Shown here: positions 24,501 through 32,936 of the stretch, piece after piece
Layout: each line of letters starts with the position of its first letter
Numbering within the stretch: position 1 is the stretch's first letter
Assembly (NCBI GenBank): GCA_023415305.1
Contig: JAEZKZ010000058.1
Coordinates: forward strand, 1-41,236
Source: Bacillota bacterium
Lineage (GTDB): Bacteria > Bacillota > Clostridia > Acetivibrionales > DSM-1351
Direction: 5' to 3'
Length of the DNA stretch: 41,236 bases
The notes under the pieces: model-generated
The model's input: only the letters and a program-made list of their open reading frames with translations
Told to the model about the DNA's origin: nothing
The model's database searches: none
Position numbers and translations under genes: made by a program

Positions 24501-25028
24501 CTGATTCATTCCCGTACCCATTATGTTATCATTGATACTGTTACTCCCGTTATCATCCACAATAACAATTCCGGCTCCTTCATTGACTTCTGTGTTCTTG
24601 CCAAGTACTTCTGCTATAAATTTAATTAATGCTATAGTTCTGTTTTTTTTGTTGGTTGTCAAAACGCTGTTTTTAATTTCGAAACCGTTCACTTTTATAA
24701 CTTTGTTCTTAAGGTTCATGACCAGTGAAATATTTCCGTCTTTAATTGTAACTATATAAGTTTTCTCGTTCCAATCCACACTTGCACCAAGACCATCTTC
24801 TATGGGTTTTACGGGTATTTGGAATCCACTGTAATTTATAACATATCCATCGTTAAACAAATACTCTTTACCGTTAATAAAAATTGATGTAGATTCATCA
24901 TCATTCTGATAATAACTTTTCCCATCGCTTTTCCATTTAGAGTCATGTTTTTTGCCAGGATTGGCAAATGCAGCCGTAGATGAGAGCAGCAGTACAATTG
25001 TCAAAAGGACACACAATAATTTCTTCAT
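21591..25028 (-). CDS. Secreted multidomain carbohydrate-binding/adhesin-like protein
   Basis: An 1145-residue secreted protein. In order (numbered from the open frame, five residues longer): signal peptide ending about AFA; a copper-amine-oxidase N-terminal-like domain (about 50-165), common in clostridial surface proteins; a jelly-roll-like region (about 180-298); an F5/8C (CBM32-like) domain (about 305-435); FN3 (about 443-530); PA14 (about 543-680); FN3; a second PA14 (about 785-915); FN3; and a C-terminal F5/8C domain (about 1018-1150). PA14 copies share GLKGEYYNN, SVRWTGQIQPLYSE and IDNW. There is no catalytic domain, dockerin, SLH or LPXTG motif, so it probably binds polysaccharide as a scaffold or adhesin. 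GGAGG with 8 nt spacing selects ATG 25028. Confidence 0.88.
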   Translation of the reverse strand: MKKLLCVLLTIVLLLSSTAAFANPGKKHDSKWKSDGKSYYQNDDESTSIFINGKEYLFNDGYVINYSGFQIPVKPIEDGLGASVDWNEKTYIVTIKDGNISLVMNLKNKVIKVNGFEIKNSVLTTNKKNRTIALIKFIAEVLGKNTEVNEGAGIVIVDDNGSNSINDNIMGTGMNQFEYSGKWNYGTQKKAYLEDNHWSSDRDSYYKVKFIGNQIKLYGAKANHHGIAAVSIDNGQEIDIDLYSAERGDNVLIYSSPNLKEGQHTLKVRVTGTKNRKSKGTNITADRVIVFSKDSKIYGNNIALNKKSFSDSQQSENPDYKGNDGNISTRWCAADESVNHWWTVDLGSMYDISGSEVIWEKSGKVYKYKIEVSPDNWDWKLKVNKSSNTIKQKTQTDRFSAKSVRFVRITVTGLESGCWASFSEFKVFGDNINTKSDYQAPTTPTTLVVTAPVSNEAAINWNASYDNKGIAGYKVYRDGSEIADVSSGTSYRDRGLTAGTVYVYSIVAYDAAGNFSNHSELAYVKTPGLNNSNYGYGNGNGLKGEYYNNKNFSDLKFSRTDETIDKNWEYYSPDFRIDRETYSVRWTGQIQPLYSEEYTFITTSDDGVRLWVNGSMIIDNWTDHSETEDYGTVRLTAGQKYIIRLDYYNSTGSGKINLRWSSSSQSEEIVPKSQLYSAAIDTQSPSVPERLSATAVSSTQINLSWMASTDNEGIAGYKVYRDGVLVKTVNNSTTYADTGLNANTTYKYAIAAFDSSGNNSQISSNAVAKTSASAPQVSTGNGNGLKGEYYNNIDFTSLVKQRVDESINFNWRKNAPISNMGQDEFSVRWTGQIQPLYSETYTFNTISDDGARLWINGIKVIDNWYEHSSKEESGTIALVAGQKYDIKYEYFDKTGEAEVKLFWSSPSQNKQIVPKSQLYCSDVDSQAPSVPQNMAAVTVSHNQINLSWTAAVDNIGVIVYRIYRNGNLVQNVYSGTNCTETGLAENTTYSYTIDAVDAAGNSSGQSSPVTVSTRQLKSNLASGKTVISDSVENGNPATNGNDDNINTRWCAADGGVNHWWQVDLGRNLELTGTEIIWEKSKVYKYKIEVSSDSINWAVAVDNTGNTKSEQTQKDTFSANNIRYVRITVTGLEADTWASFYELKVY
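22861..23624. repeat. Two identical 32-bp segments within neighbouring FN3 units
   Basis: The 32 bases at 22861-22892 are identical to 23593-23624. Both encode the FN3 strand around GYKVYRDG. Identity at the DNA level, including silent positions, points to recent duplication or gene conversion between the units. Confidence 0.85.
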
Positions 25029-25204
25029 GTAGATAACCTCCAAAAATCAAAATTACTAAGACTTAAATTTAAATCCTGTAATTCATTATATTCGATTGCC
25101 AATGTTAATTAATGGAAGTTAATCAAATATAATACTATTGTAAGTTTTTTGTAACAGTACAAGTAGTTTCTATTAATATTTCACATAAAAGTATCTAATA
25201 AAGA

Positions 25205-25248
25205 TAAAAAACCACAAAATCGGACAGTTAGGCGATTTTGTGGCTTTT
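25205..25248 (-). terminator. Bidirectional terminator after the NlpC/P60 gene
   Basis: CCACAAAATCG (25212-25222) pairs perfectly with CGATTTTGTGG (25233-25243). T tracts flank it in both directions (TTTTTTATC on the minus strand, CTTTTT on the plus strand). Confidence 0.85.
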
Positions 25249-25265
25249 TATTAATAAAGTCTATT

Positions 25266-26168
25266 CTATATTACTCGTTTAGCTCCTATATAAGTACCTC
25301 TATACTCAGAAAGTTTCTGTATACGGACTGCCCGGTTTGAAGAAGATGCATGAATAAAACTATCTCCTCCAAGATAAATACCTGCGTGATCTATTACTCC
25401 TGACGCTTTCCGTGAGGATGCGTCAAAGAAAAGAATATCACCTGGTTCAAGCTGACTCTTGGAAACTTTAACTCCGTTTGAATACATACTTTGGGCGGAT
25501 CTGTTAAGCTTAATACCAAACTTTTGATATATGTATCCAACAAGTCCTGAACAATCAAAGCCTGTTTGAGGGTTAGCTCCACCGTACTTGTATCTAACTC
25601 CTATAAATTGTTTTGCATAGGCTACTATTTTATCGTTAATTGATACTGCGTCATCCTTTACATCTAAAGTTGTTACTGCAGCTGCATTAGTGGAACGTGA
25701 TACCTTTGCCGCAGTAGTGGTCGATACGAATTTTGCAGATACATAACCTACTTTTGTTCCAATTTTAACTTTATTCCAGCCGTTTACAGTATCAAGAATA
25801 ACAACAGCAGTATTCTTATTGAGCAAAGTTATTTTTTTTGCATTAGTACCCGGTCCGGTTCTGAAATTAACACCATTTGCATTAATTATTCCCTGGGTTG
25901 ATGTAATTTTTAGATAATCGGCATTCACCCATCCTGTCTTGTTATTATAAGACACTTTATACCAACCGTTGGACTTATCGATCACTGTAACACTTGAATT
26001 ACTTAGTTTCGAAATAATTGTTGATGATGTATTTGGAGCTTTTCTAAAATTAACATTTGTGCCTGTAACTTTTCCAGGTACTGAGGCAGCCATTGCAATT
26101 GATGAAATAAATGCTAGAGATAAAACTAGAAAACAGCCGCCCAATACCTTGTTTAATTTATTTTTCAT
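25266..26168 (-). CDS. SH3b-SH3b-NlpC/P60 cell-wall endopeptidase
   Basis: A secreted peptidoglycan hydrolase that cuts stem peptides. The 300-residue protein has a signal peptide ending about AMAA, two bacterial SH3 domains (about 32-90 and 93-150, each with VNFR and GWxKV), a Ser/Ala/Thr linker, and an NlpC/P60 domain (about 180-300). The catalytic Cys is in GFDCSGLVG, the catalytic His in IDHAGIYLG and the polar third residue in FIHASS. AGGAGG with a short spacer precedes ATG 26168. A ydaO-type c-di-AMP riboswitch lies immediately upstream, as is common for clostridial and bacillar wall hydrolases, so expression should fall as c-di-AMP rises. Confidence 0.93.
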   Translation of the reverse strand: MKNKLNKVLGGCFLVLSLAFISSIAMAASVPGKVTGTNVNFRKAPNTSSTIISKLSNSSVTVIDKSNGWYKVSYNNKTGWVNADYLKITSTQGIINANGVNFRTGPGTNAKKITLLNKNTAVVILDTVNGWNKVKIGTKVGYVSAKFVSTTTAAKVSRSTNAAAVTTLDVKDDAVSINDKIVAYAKQFIGVRYKYGGANPQTGFDCSGLVGYIYQKFGIKLNRSAQSMYSNGVKVSKSQLEPGDILFFDASSRKASGVIDHAGIYLGGDSFIHASSSNRAVRIQKLSEYRGTYIGAKRVI

Positions 26169-26179
26169 TAGTCCTCCTA

Positions 26180-26297
26180 TTGTGCGCTTCCGAAGTTAGC
26201 TGCCGGGTTCGGGTAATAGGATTACCCTACCATATCAATGGATTAACCCCCCTTTTTTTTCTGGTTCCTCCGTACCTCATATGAGGATTCAGCGATT
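26180..26297 (-). ncRNA. ydaO/yuaA c-di-AMP riboswitch
   Basis: On the minus strand the element runs from TCGCTGAATCC through GAGGTACGGAGGAACC, GGGGTTAATCC, GGTAGGGTAATCCTATTACCC, GAACCCGGCAGCTAAC and ends with TTCGGAAGCGC. These are the conserved blocks and order of the ydaO class, including the P1 closing segment. It ends a few bases before the ribosome site of the NlpC/P60 gene. No clear intrinsic terminator is seen between aptamer and start codon, so control may involve the ribosome site. The rest of the gap to 26505 holds no gene. Confidence 0.9.
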
Positions 26298-26505
26298 TTT
26301 TTCACCAACATCCCTAATATCTGTAAAGATGTTTGGTTTGCCGTCAGATTTTATTTTCCAACAGCTATTCGTATTCTCTCCTTCACCACCTTTCGAATAT
26401 AAACTACCACATAACTGGGTTTACATAATATTTTACTATATTATTCGACATTGTTAAACCTTTTAAGGGGTATGGTATAAATTGGTACGACTGAACTGTA
26501 TTTCC

Positions 26506-27450
26506 TTATCGTGGTTTATTCAGCATTGACTTTTCACCAAATTGGTTCAAAAGTCTTAAATAATGGTTAGCTTCCCTTAAGGTATGATCACCTAATAGAG
26601 GAAGAATTATCGATTTAATTTTACATTGCAGTAGCCCTTGAGTACCCTGTTCCTTAAAATCGTGAATTCTTTCAGTGGCGTTTATACTGTCTTCAGTTAC
26701 CTTACTCTCAGGTATTGTCATATTCATGGCTGCTTTGGCTTCCAGAGTCAACTGGTCGAATTCATTCCCGAAATCATGAGCAGTATTAATGAGTTCATTT
26801 TCAGTAGGATCGAGTAAACCGCGAATGAACTTAGAATGCTCTGCCATAATTCTATTCCAGAAAACCTCTGTTTCCAAGGCTTCTTCTTCAATATTGATTT
26901 CTTCTCTGTTTTGTAGTCTGAGGATTGTCTGTAAATATAACTTTGCCTCACGCATAATATGGTCTATTAATAAGGGATAATTTACAGTAAACATTTTACA
27001 GGATATCACTCTGTTCAAAATAGTATTTTTAAAACTGATTAAATCGCTTACTAGGCTAATAGCTCTATTGTTAATGGAAATAACTCTTTGTTCCAGTAAT
27101 GGATTCATGGAAACAGAGTCTCCAGCCATGAGGTTATATTCAGCCTTAGTCAGATTAATTGGTATTCTTATTCCGGTATAATAAGATGAAGCGGATTCGG
27201 CATCACCGGTGTAGGGAGTAAAAAACTCACCTGAATTCAGAGTTTTATCACTTATCACACCATTGGAAATTGATACGACATCTCCCAATAATCTGTCAAA
27301 TTCCCTTCTGAATTCATCTGCAGTTCTTGTAAACGAATTGTCTTTCGGTGTAAAACCGACCTCAAGAAAAAAGGAGTGTTCCTTCATAATCCTTACGAAA
27401 AAAAGATGCAGCTCCAAAGACAGGCGGATAAAATCATCACTTGCAAGCAT
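26506..27450 (-). CDS. DUF2935 protein (two four-helix-bundle repeats)
   Basis: A 314-residue cytoplasmic protein with two similar alpha-helical halves. Each half starts with an E-x(3)-F/W...EHSxF motif (HLFFVRIMKEHSFFLEVGF and FWNRIMAEHSKFIRGLL) and later has a DHxxREAxxYL motif (DHIMREAKLYL and DHTLREANHYL). Repeated Glu and His at helix positions suggest a di-metal site as in hemerythrin or ferritin-like bundles, though the family is formally uncharacterised. AAAGGT selects ATG 27450 over a TTG three codons earlier. It is monocistronic. Confidence 0.85.
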   Translation of the reverse strand: MLASDDFIRLSLELHLFFVRIMKEHSFFLEVGFTPKDNSFTRTADEFRREFDRLLGDVVSISNGVISDKTLNSGEFFTPYTGDAESASSYYTGIRIPINLTKAEYNLMAGDSVSMNPLLEQRVISINNRAISLVSDLISFKNTILNRVISCKMFTVNYPLLIDHIMREAKLYLQTILRLQNREEINIEEEALETEVFWNRIMAEHSKFIRGLLDPTENELINTAHDFGNEFDQLTLEAKAAMNMTIPESKVTEDSINATERIHDFKEQGTQGLLQCKIKSIILPLLGDHTLREANHYLRLLNQFGEKSMLNKPR

Positions 27451-27612
27451 ATAATTCAACCTTTCAAATATAATTCACTATGATACACATTATGTTTACA
27501 AACACAAACTGTTACTCAGTTTAGATACAGAACTGAAGCAGCAGAGTAACTTTTGTTGAGCTGTATGTCAATAATCCGCCTTTCAGATATTAATAAAGTG
27601 ATAAAAACAAAC

Positions 27613-27638
27613 AAAAAGAACCCCGGAGGGTTCTTTTT
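27613..27638 (-). terminator. Bidirectional terminator after the oxidoreductase operon
   Basis: AAAAAGAACCC (27613-27623) pairs perfectly with GGGTTCTTTTT (27628-27638), so the T tract is part of the stem on either strand. Confidence 0.85.
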
Positions 27639-27674
27639 GCTCTATTCTTTAATTTTTGTAAACATGCAAAAATA

Positions 27675-28526
27675 CTATTCAAAATCCTTTAAATAGCTCT
27701 TAACTTTTTCCATTGGTGTTTCCTTATCAATAAGGGGCTGGTCACCCTTAAGAAAATCGAATTTATCATTAAAGGTCTGCTTTTCCTGCTGATATAATAT
27801 ACCTATCGGGATACGGTCTCCCCACTCCATTGCCTTCTCCATGGCTTTAAGTCTGTCAGTGGAATCATAATTTTCCTCCAGCTTATATACACGTTTGCTG
27901 TACCACTGGAAGGTATTTACTTTATTAAAACTGACGCAGGGCTGTAGGATATCCACCAGAGCGTACCCTTTATACTTCATAGCTTCAACCATTATTGAGG
28001 TTAAGTGTGCTTTATCTCCGCTGAAGGCTCTGGCAACAAAACCTGCACCCAGGGCCAATGCTACCAGTAACGGATTTAAAGGCTCATTCATTGAACCTGC
28101 TGTTTGTACGCCAGTAATTTGTCCGACAGCTGTTGTAGGGGAAGCCTGACCTTTGGTAAGCCCATATATCTGATTATCGTGAACAAAGTGTGTCACATCA
28201 ACATTTCTTCTTATGTTGTGCAAAAAGTGATTTCCACCTTCGCCGTAGGAATCGCCGTCCCCAGTATTTATCACTACAGTGAGGTCCTTATTTACTATTT
28301 TTGCTGCAACTGCAGGAGGAAGAGATCTTCCATGCAGGCCGCAGAAGCCATTTGTATTAATGTACTGGGGAGTTTTTGCGGCCTGTCCGATACCTCCGAC
28401 GACCAAAACTTCATGAGGCTTCTTCCCTAACTGCTCTAACGCCGACTTTAGGCAGTCTATTATGCTTATATCTCCACATCCAGGACACCAAGCTGTTTCA
28501 GAAACATTAAATTTCATTTCACACAT
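27675..28526 (-). CDS. 2-oxoacid:ferredoxin oxidoreductase, beta subunit
   Basis: The thiamine-diphosphate-binding subunit of an enzyme that oxidatively decarboxylates a 2-oxoacid to acyl-CoA and reduces ferredoxin. The 283-residue protein has WCPGCGD near the N-terminus and the diphosphate/Mg site GDGDSYGEGGNHF followed by RRNVDVT and DNQIYGLTKGQASPT. The C-terminus has SFNKVNTFQWY as in KorB/PorB-type subunits. It starts 2 nt after the alpha-subunit stop (GGGGG ribosome site inside the alpha gene). Substrate (2-oxoglutarate, pyruvate or branched-chain) cannot be fixed from sequence; the two-subunit form favours a Kor-like enzyme. Confidence 0.93.
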   Translation of the reverse strand: MCEMKFNVSETAWCPGCGDISIIDCLKSALEQLGKKPHEVLVVGGIGQAAKTPQYINTNGFCGLHGRSLPPAVAAKIVNKDLTVVINTGDGDSYGEGGNHFLHNIRRNVDVTHFVHDNQIYGLTKGQASPTTAVGQITGVQTAGSMNEPLNPLLVALALGAGFVARAFSGDKAHLTSIMVEAMKYKGYALVDILQPCVSFNKVNTFQWYSKRVYKLEENYDSTDRLKAMEKAMEWGDRIPIGILYQQEKQTFNDKFDFLKGDQPLIDKETPMEKVKSYLKDFE

Positions 28527-28528
28527 AA

Positions 28529-30208
28529 CTATTTATCCCCCTTGACTTTTTCATAGATATACCGGGAACTCATAGGCCGTCCGTCATATCTAAGGACACT
28601 GTTATCGCAGAATATTCCCGTAACTTCAGAGATAACTGAGGCTAACTGCCCAGTTGCATTCTGTTCCACATTTATAAGCCTTTTTGCCAGGTTTGCTTTT
28701 TCTAAAAGAAGTTTTGTGGGTAGAGGCCAGATATCTCCGAATACAAGAGCACCATATCTCTCACTGGAGTTTCTGTTCAGCATATGCACTGCCTCTGAAA
28801 CCGGTCCCCAAATTGAGCCCCACGCAAGCAGCAAAACATCACAGTTTTCTTCCCCAATAAATTCAGGTTCCTGAAGATCTTCCTGCTGTAATAATTGCAA
28901 CTTACGCATTCTTTTTTCAACCATTTGGTTTCTGACTTCGGCATCTTCAGTAATATGTCCAAATTCATCATGCTCGTCACTGTCTACAAGGATAGTTACA
29001 CCAGGATTCTTACCCGGGATGATTCTCGGTGAAATCCCGGTTTCAGTGACCTCATATCTCTTATATGGGTTGTTTTCATCAAATTCATAGTTGGTTATGC
29101 CACTGTTTCTCTCAATTGAGTCCAGATTAAAGGGCTTAACAGTCACTGTTGAATCTGCCAGGAACTGATCACTCAGAAGAATAACAGGTATCTGATATTT
29201 ATCTGCAATATTGAAAGCTCTGACAGTCTGATTAAAGGCATCCTCAGGGTTTCTTAAAGCTATAACCATGCGAGGAAATTCGCCTTGGGAAGCCGATATA
29301 ACAAATTTAAGGTCACTTTGCTCTGTTCTGGTAGGCAATCCGGTTGTTGGGCCTGGACGTTGCACCTCAGCTATTACCAAAGGTACTTCCTGCATTGCTG
29401 AAAGTCCTAATGCCTCAACCTTTAATGCAAAGCCTCCTCCGGAGGTTCCGGTCATGGCTCTTGCTCCGGCATATGAGGCTCCGATAGCCATATTTATTGC
29501 CGCGATCTCATCCTCAGCCTGCTCTACCACAATTTCTGCGTCCAGCATTTTTGAAGCCAGATAATCCATAATACTTGTGGATGGTGTCATGGGATAAGCA
29601 GAATAAAATTTGCAGCCCGCGGCAATTGCTCCAAGGGCAACAGCTTCATTTCCATTAATAAGAATATTGTTATCCTGTAAGGATGTACTTACGTCAAACT
29701 TCTTTGTAGTAAGCTTTCTCCCCTCAAGAACTGCCTTGTGGTTCATAGATGCAAGTTCTTCATTAAAAAAGGTCTTAAGAACAGCTGCAGTTTCATTGTC
29801 GTTGATACCAAACAATTCTAAAACAGCTCCAATTGCTACACTTCCATTTGCTCTGGCATTTCCTACCGATGAGGCAATGCTTTTTAGAGGAAGCTTTATA
29901 GTTCTTAAGTCTGAATTGTCGATCTCATTGTCACAGACTGCAAAACCATCAGCTTTTAAACGTTTCAGATGATGTTCCAATGTTTCGCTGTTCATTGCAA
30001 CAATACCATCCAACTCTTCTGAATGTGAGTATAATTTCTCATCACCGAAGCGTATCTGAATAAAATTATGGCCTCCTCTTACCCTAGACATATAATCTCT
30101 GATTGTGAAAACCTCAAAACCTTGTCTTTTCAAGATTTTTTCAAAAACAGCCGATAGAGTCTCAATGCCCTGTCCTGCTGCACCTCCGATTAAAATATTA
30201 TAATACAC
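28529..30208 (-). CDS. 2-oxoacid:ferredoxin oxidoreductase, fused gamma-alpha subunit
   Basis: A 559-residue subunit combining the gamma domain (about 1-175, starting GGAAGQGIETL and including YMSRVRGGHNF) with the alpha pyrimidine-binding domain (about 185-559). The latter contains NGNEAVALGAIAAGCKFYSAYPMTPST, EQAEDEIAAINMAIGASYAGARAMTGTSGGG and GPTTGLPTRTEQSDL, all strongly conserved in KorA-type proteins. No 4Fe-4S delta domain is encoded next to it, so electrons would pass through the beta-subunit cluster directly to ferredoxin. First gene of a two-gene operon. Confidence 0.93.
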   Translation of the reverse strand: MYYNILIGGAAGQGIETLSAVFEKILKRQGFEVFTIRDYMSRVRGGHNFIQIRFGDEKLYSHSEELDGIVAMNSETLEHHLKRLKADGFAVCDNEIDNSDLRTIKLPLKSIASSVGNARANGSVAIGAVLELFGINDNETAAVLKTFFNEELASMNHKAVLEGRKLTTKKFDVSTSLQDNNILINGNEAVALGAIAAGCKFYSAYPMTPSTSIMDYLASKMLDAEIVVEQAEDEIAAINMAIGASYAGARAMTGTSGGGFALKVEALGLSAMQEVPLVIAEVQRPGPTTGLPTRTEQSDLKFVISASQGEFPRMVIALRNPEDAFNQTVRAFNIADKYQIPVILLSDQFLADSTVTVKPFNLDSIERNSGITNYEFDENNPYKRYEVTETGISPRIIPGKNPGVTILVDSDEHDEFGHITEDAEVRNQMVEKRMRKLQLLQQEDLQEPEFIGEENCDVLLLAWGSIWGPVSEAVHMLNRNSSERYGALVFGDIWPLPTKLLLEKANLAKRLINVEQNATGQLASVISEVTGIFCDNSVLRYDGRPMSSRYIYEKVKGDK

Positions 30209-30290
30209 AATTCCACCTCTTTTTCTATAATAAAATAGAATTATTAAATTGGACTTCGCTAAAATAATACCACTTTTTATGATAAAAAAA

Positions 30291-30309
30291 AATAGAAATT
30301 ATTTCTATT
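30291..30309. repeat. 9-bp perfect inverted repeat in a divergent intergenic region
   Basis: AATAGAAAT (30291-30299), one T, then ATTTCTATT (30301-30309). It lies between the divergent oxidoreductase operon and the phosphoesterase gene and could be an operator for either. There is no T tract typical of a terminator. Confidence 0.6.
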
Positions 30310-30390
30310 GAACCTTCACGTTATAAATCGTACATTTTGGAATTATACTAACTATATATTCTATAGGTCTTTACTGATTGGAGGCTTGGT

Positions 30391-31338
30391 ATGTTCACTG
30401 ATAAAAAACTTATGAGAGCTTATAAAAATGCCAGAGTCGAGTTTATAGATGAAAACTCCAGATTCATATTCTTCAGCGATTGTCATAGAGGTGATGATAG
30501 TGTATCAGATGAATTCAGCAGAAATCAGAACATAATGCTAAGGGCTTTAGAATACTACTTTGAAAATGGATATACATACGTTGAGGTTGGAGATGGAGAT
30601 GAACTATGGGAATATCCGAAGTTTAAACACATCAGGCTGGCTCATAGTGACGTATTCTCGGTTTTAAAGAAATTACATGACCACAACAAGCTGATAATGA
30701 TGTACGGTAATCATAATATTTATTTAAGGAATAAAGAGTACGTAAGAAATAATTTTAATAAATTCTATGATGATTATACTCAGGATATGCATGACCTTTT
30801 TGTTGGACTTAGCCCAATAGAGGCTCTGGTACTCAAACTAAAAAGCACAGGACAGGAAATCTTCATTGTTCACGGACACCAGGGGGATCTGATGAACGAC
30901 CAGCTTTGGGTTGTAAACATGTTCTTCCTCAGATATTTCTGGAGATTTATGCATGTTGTAGGATTCCAGAATCCTTCCAGTCCTGCCAGAAATCATTTTA
31001 AGAGACACAAAATTGAGAAAACCTATAAGAAGTGGATATTAAAACACAGGAAAATACTAATTTGCGGCCATACCCACAGACAAAAATTCCCTAAACCACA
31101 GGAGCTTCCCTATTTTAATACCGGCTGCTGCATTCACTCAAAAGGCATAACTGGTATAGAAATACTAGAGGGTAAGATAATGATGGTAGATTGGCGAGTA
31201 AAGGCAGATCCTGTCGGAGTTTTACAAATTGAAAGACATATTATGAGGGGGCCTGAGCCTATCGAAAACTTTGGTGATAATTTTTTCAACAACTATTTAA
31301 TAGAAAGTAATAATCTCGATGTAGAAGAAGATTGCTGA
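30391..31338 (+). CDS. Calcineurin-like metallophosphoesterase
   Basis: A 315-residue enzyme of the metallo-dependent phosphatase superfamily. The full metal-ligand set is visible: FSDCHRGDD, VEVGDGDE, YGNHN, VHGHQGD and CGHTHRQ. The GDGDE variant and the overall length recall UDP-2,3-diacylglucosamine pyrophosphatase (LpxH)-like and uncharacterised Firmicutes relatives, but a Gram-positive host would not need LpxH. GGAGG precedes ATG 30391. There is no signal peptide. It is a single gene. Confidence 0.9.
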   Translation: MFTDKKLMRAYKNARVEFIDENSRFIFFSDCHRGDDSVSDEFSRNQNIMLRALEYYFENGYTYVEVGDGDELWEYPKFKHIRLAHSDVFSVLKKLHDHNKLIMMYGNHNIYLRNKEYVRNNFNKFYDDYTQDMHDLFVGLSPIEALVLKLKSTGQEIFIVHGHQGDLMNDQLWVVNMFFLRYFWRFMHVVGFQNPSSPARNHFKRHKIEKTYKKWILKHRKILICGHTHRQKFPKPQELPYFNTGCCIHSKGITGIEILEGKIMMVDWRVKADPVGVLQIERHIMRGPEPIENFGDNFFNNYLIESNNLDVEEDC

Positions 31339-31385
31339 AAAGTAATCAATAGATTTTAGTATAAATGAGATAAAGGCTAAGTTAA

Positions 31386-31550
31386 TCAATCAATTCCATT
31401 CACTTTATACCATTGAATTATAAGAGTGTCCAATCTTTGACTAAGAGTCAGTATTTCGTTAGCGTTAAGGTCTTTTCCCTCAGCTATTTTATTATTTATC
31501 TCCTGTCGCAATTTATTAATTTTTATCTTAATTATGTCCAAGTCCTTCAT
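31386..31550 (-). CDS. Spo0E-like aspartyl-phosphate phosphatase
   Basis: A 54-residue gene on the minus strand, ATG 31550 to TGA 31386, with AAAGGA 6 nt before the start. The peptide has two helices: INKLRQEINNKIAEG and, after a short loop, the signature LSQRLDTLI followed by a WYKV end. The SQxLD motif is diagnostic of Spo0E-family phosphatases, which dephosphorylate Spo0A and delay sporulation. It stands alone. Confidence 0.82.
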   Translation of the reverse strand: MKDLDIIKIKINKLRQEINNKIAEGKDLNANEILTLSQRLDTLIIQWYKVNGID

Positions 31551-31858
31551 TTACGATCCTTTCTAGTTCACATTAACATACTACTTTAATTATATTAGAT
31601 TAATGTGTAGTTTTTATGAAGATTGAATGAATGTATTCCTACTTAATATTTAAGGAAATAGATGCTATAATTAATTTATAAGTTTTCTTGTCTTCGATTA
31701 TCTATAACGTATAACATAATAACAATATATACATTATAAGGCAATAGTAAATTTACAAAAAAAGTAAAATTAAGTAAGTATTGATAAATTATACGTGCCA
31801 AGCATATGAAAAGTATTACAAATTTACGACATATTATTAATTTTTTGAGGTTATACAT
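31551..31858. other. AT-rich intergenic stretch, no gene seen
   Basis: Very AT-rich DNA between the Spo0E-like gene and the recombinase. It presumably holds their promoters, but none stands out. Minus-strand frames here are short and low-complexity. Confidence 0.6.
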
Positions 31859-32860
31859 ATGAAAAGTCTAACAGAGTATGAAATGCCTGATGTTTTAAGA
31901 GATTTTCTAAACTATTTGCAGACAATAAAGGGAAAATCAATCAATACCGTTCAGGTTTATTTTTATGATTTGAGAGTTTTTTTCCGATTTTTGAAACTAC
32001 ATAGAAATATTGCAGATAAAGAAATGGAATTTGATGAGATCAGTATACTGGATGTTGATACTCAACTTTTGCGTTCGGTTACCTTAAGTGATTTATATTC
32101 ATATATGTCCTTTGTAAGCAATAACCGGGACAATACTTCTCATGCCCGTGCAAGAAAGGTAGCAAGCTTAAAAACCTTCTACAACTACCTGACTACAAAG
32201 GCAAAACTGATTGACATTAATCCAACCAGTGAGTTGGAGTCACCAAAAATCTTAAAAAGATTACCCAGATATTTAAACGTAGAGGAAAGCAAAAAACTAT
32301 TAACTTCTGTTTCAAAGGTCGAAGGCCCCAATTCGGTTAGAGATTATGCCATACTTACTATTTTTCTTAATTGTGGAATCCGTCTATCTGAGCTTGTGGG
32401 AATAAATTTAAACAATATAAAGAATAATACCTTGACTGTTATAGGAAAAGGTGACAAAGAACGCAGTATACCATTAAATAACGCATGTATTCAAGCCATA
32501 AACGCTTATATGAAAGTCAGACCCGTTAATGGCATTAAGGACCGAAATGCCTTGTTTATCAGTGGCCATAAGCAGAGGATAAGTAAGGAATCGGTACAGA
32601 AGATTGTAAAGAAATATATAAAGGAAGCAGGTCTGGATCCACAAAGATATTCTACCCATAAACTCAGGCATACTGCTGCAACCTTGATGTATAAATACGG
32701 TAATGTGGATATCAGGGCGCTTCAGGAGCTTTTGGGACATCAGAGTATTTCAACCACAGAAATCTATACCCATCTGGATCAACAGCAACTCAGAGAAGCT
32801 GTAAGTAAAAACCCTCTGGCTGATTTTGACTCCTCAGAAATAGCTGCTGACAATGAGTAG
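31859..32860 (+). CDS. Tyrosine recombinase (XerC/XerD family)
   Basis: A 333-residue site-specific recombinase. Residues about 10-110 form the SAM-like N-terminal core-binding domain and about 135-320 the catalytic domain. Catalytic residues are visible as Arg in CGIRLSELVG, Lys in GKGDKERSIPL, His-x-x-Arg in STHKLRHTAATL, His in LLGHQSISTTE and the nucleophile Tyr in IYTHLD. GAGG with 8 nt spacing precedes ATG 31859. Length and the QELLGHQS end fit XerC/XerD-like housekeeping or accessory recombinases. No phage or conjugation genes are adjacent, so chromosome-dimer resolution or a local inversion role are both possible. Confidence 0.92.
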   Translation: MKSLTEYEMPDVLRDFLNYLQTIKGKSINTVQVYFYDLRVFFRFLKLHRNIADKEMEFDEISILDVDTQLLRSVTLSDLYSYMSFVSNNRDNTSHARARKVASLKTFYNYLTTKAKLIDINPTSELESPKILKRLPRYLNVEESKKLLTSVSKVEGPNSVRDYAILTIFLNCGIRLSELVGINLNNIKNNTLTVIGKGDKERSIPLNNACIQAINAYMKVRPVNGIKDRNALFISGHKQRISKESVQKIVKKYIKEAGLDPQRYSTHKLRHTAATLMYKYGNVDIRALQELLGHQSISTTEIYTHLDQQQLREAVSKNPLADFDSSEIAADNE

Positions 32861-32904
32861 CCATGTTTTGCCTACATGAATCATGTATTCGGATAATATA
32901 AATA

Positions 32905-32936
32905 TACGCCGCCCGCCTATACAGGCTGGCGGCGTA
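32905..32936 (+). terminator. GC-rich hairpin after the recombinase
   Basis: TACGCCGCC (32905-32913) pairs perfectly with GGCGGCGTA (32928-32936), and an inner GCC/GGC extends the stem. No T tract follows, so it is either a non-canonical terminator or another structured element. From here to 33045 no gene is supported. Confidence 0.6.
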
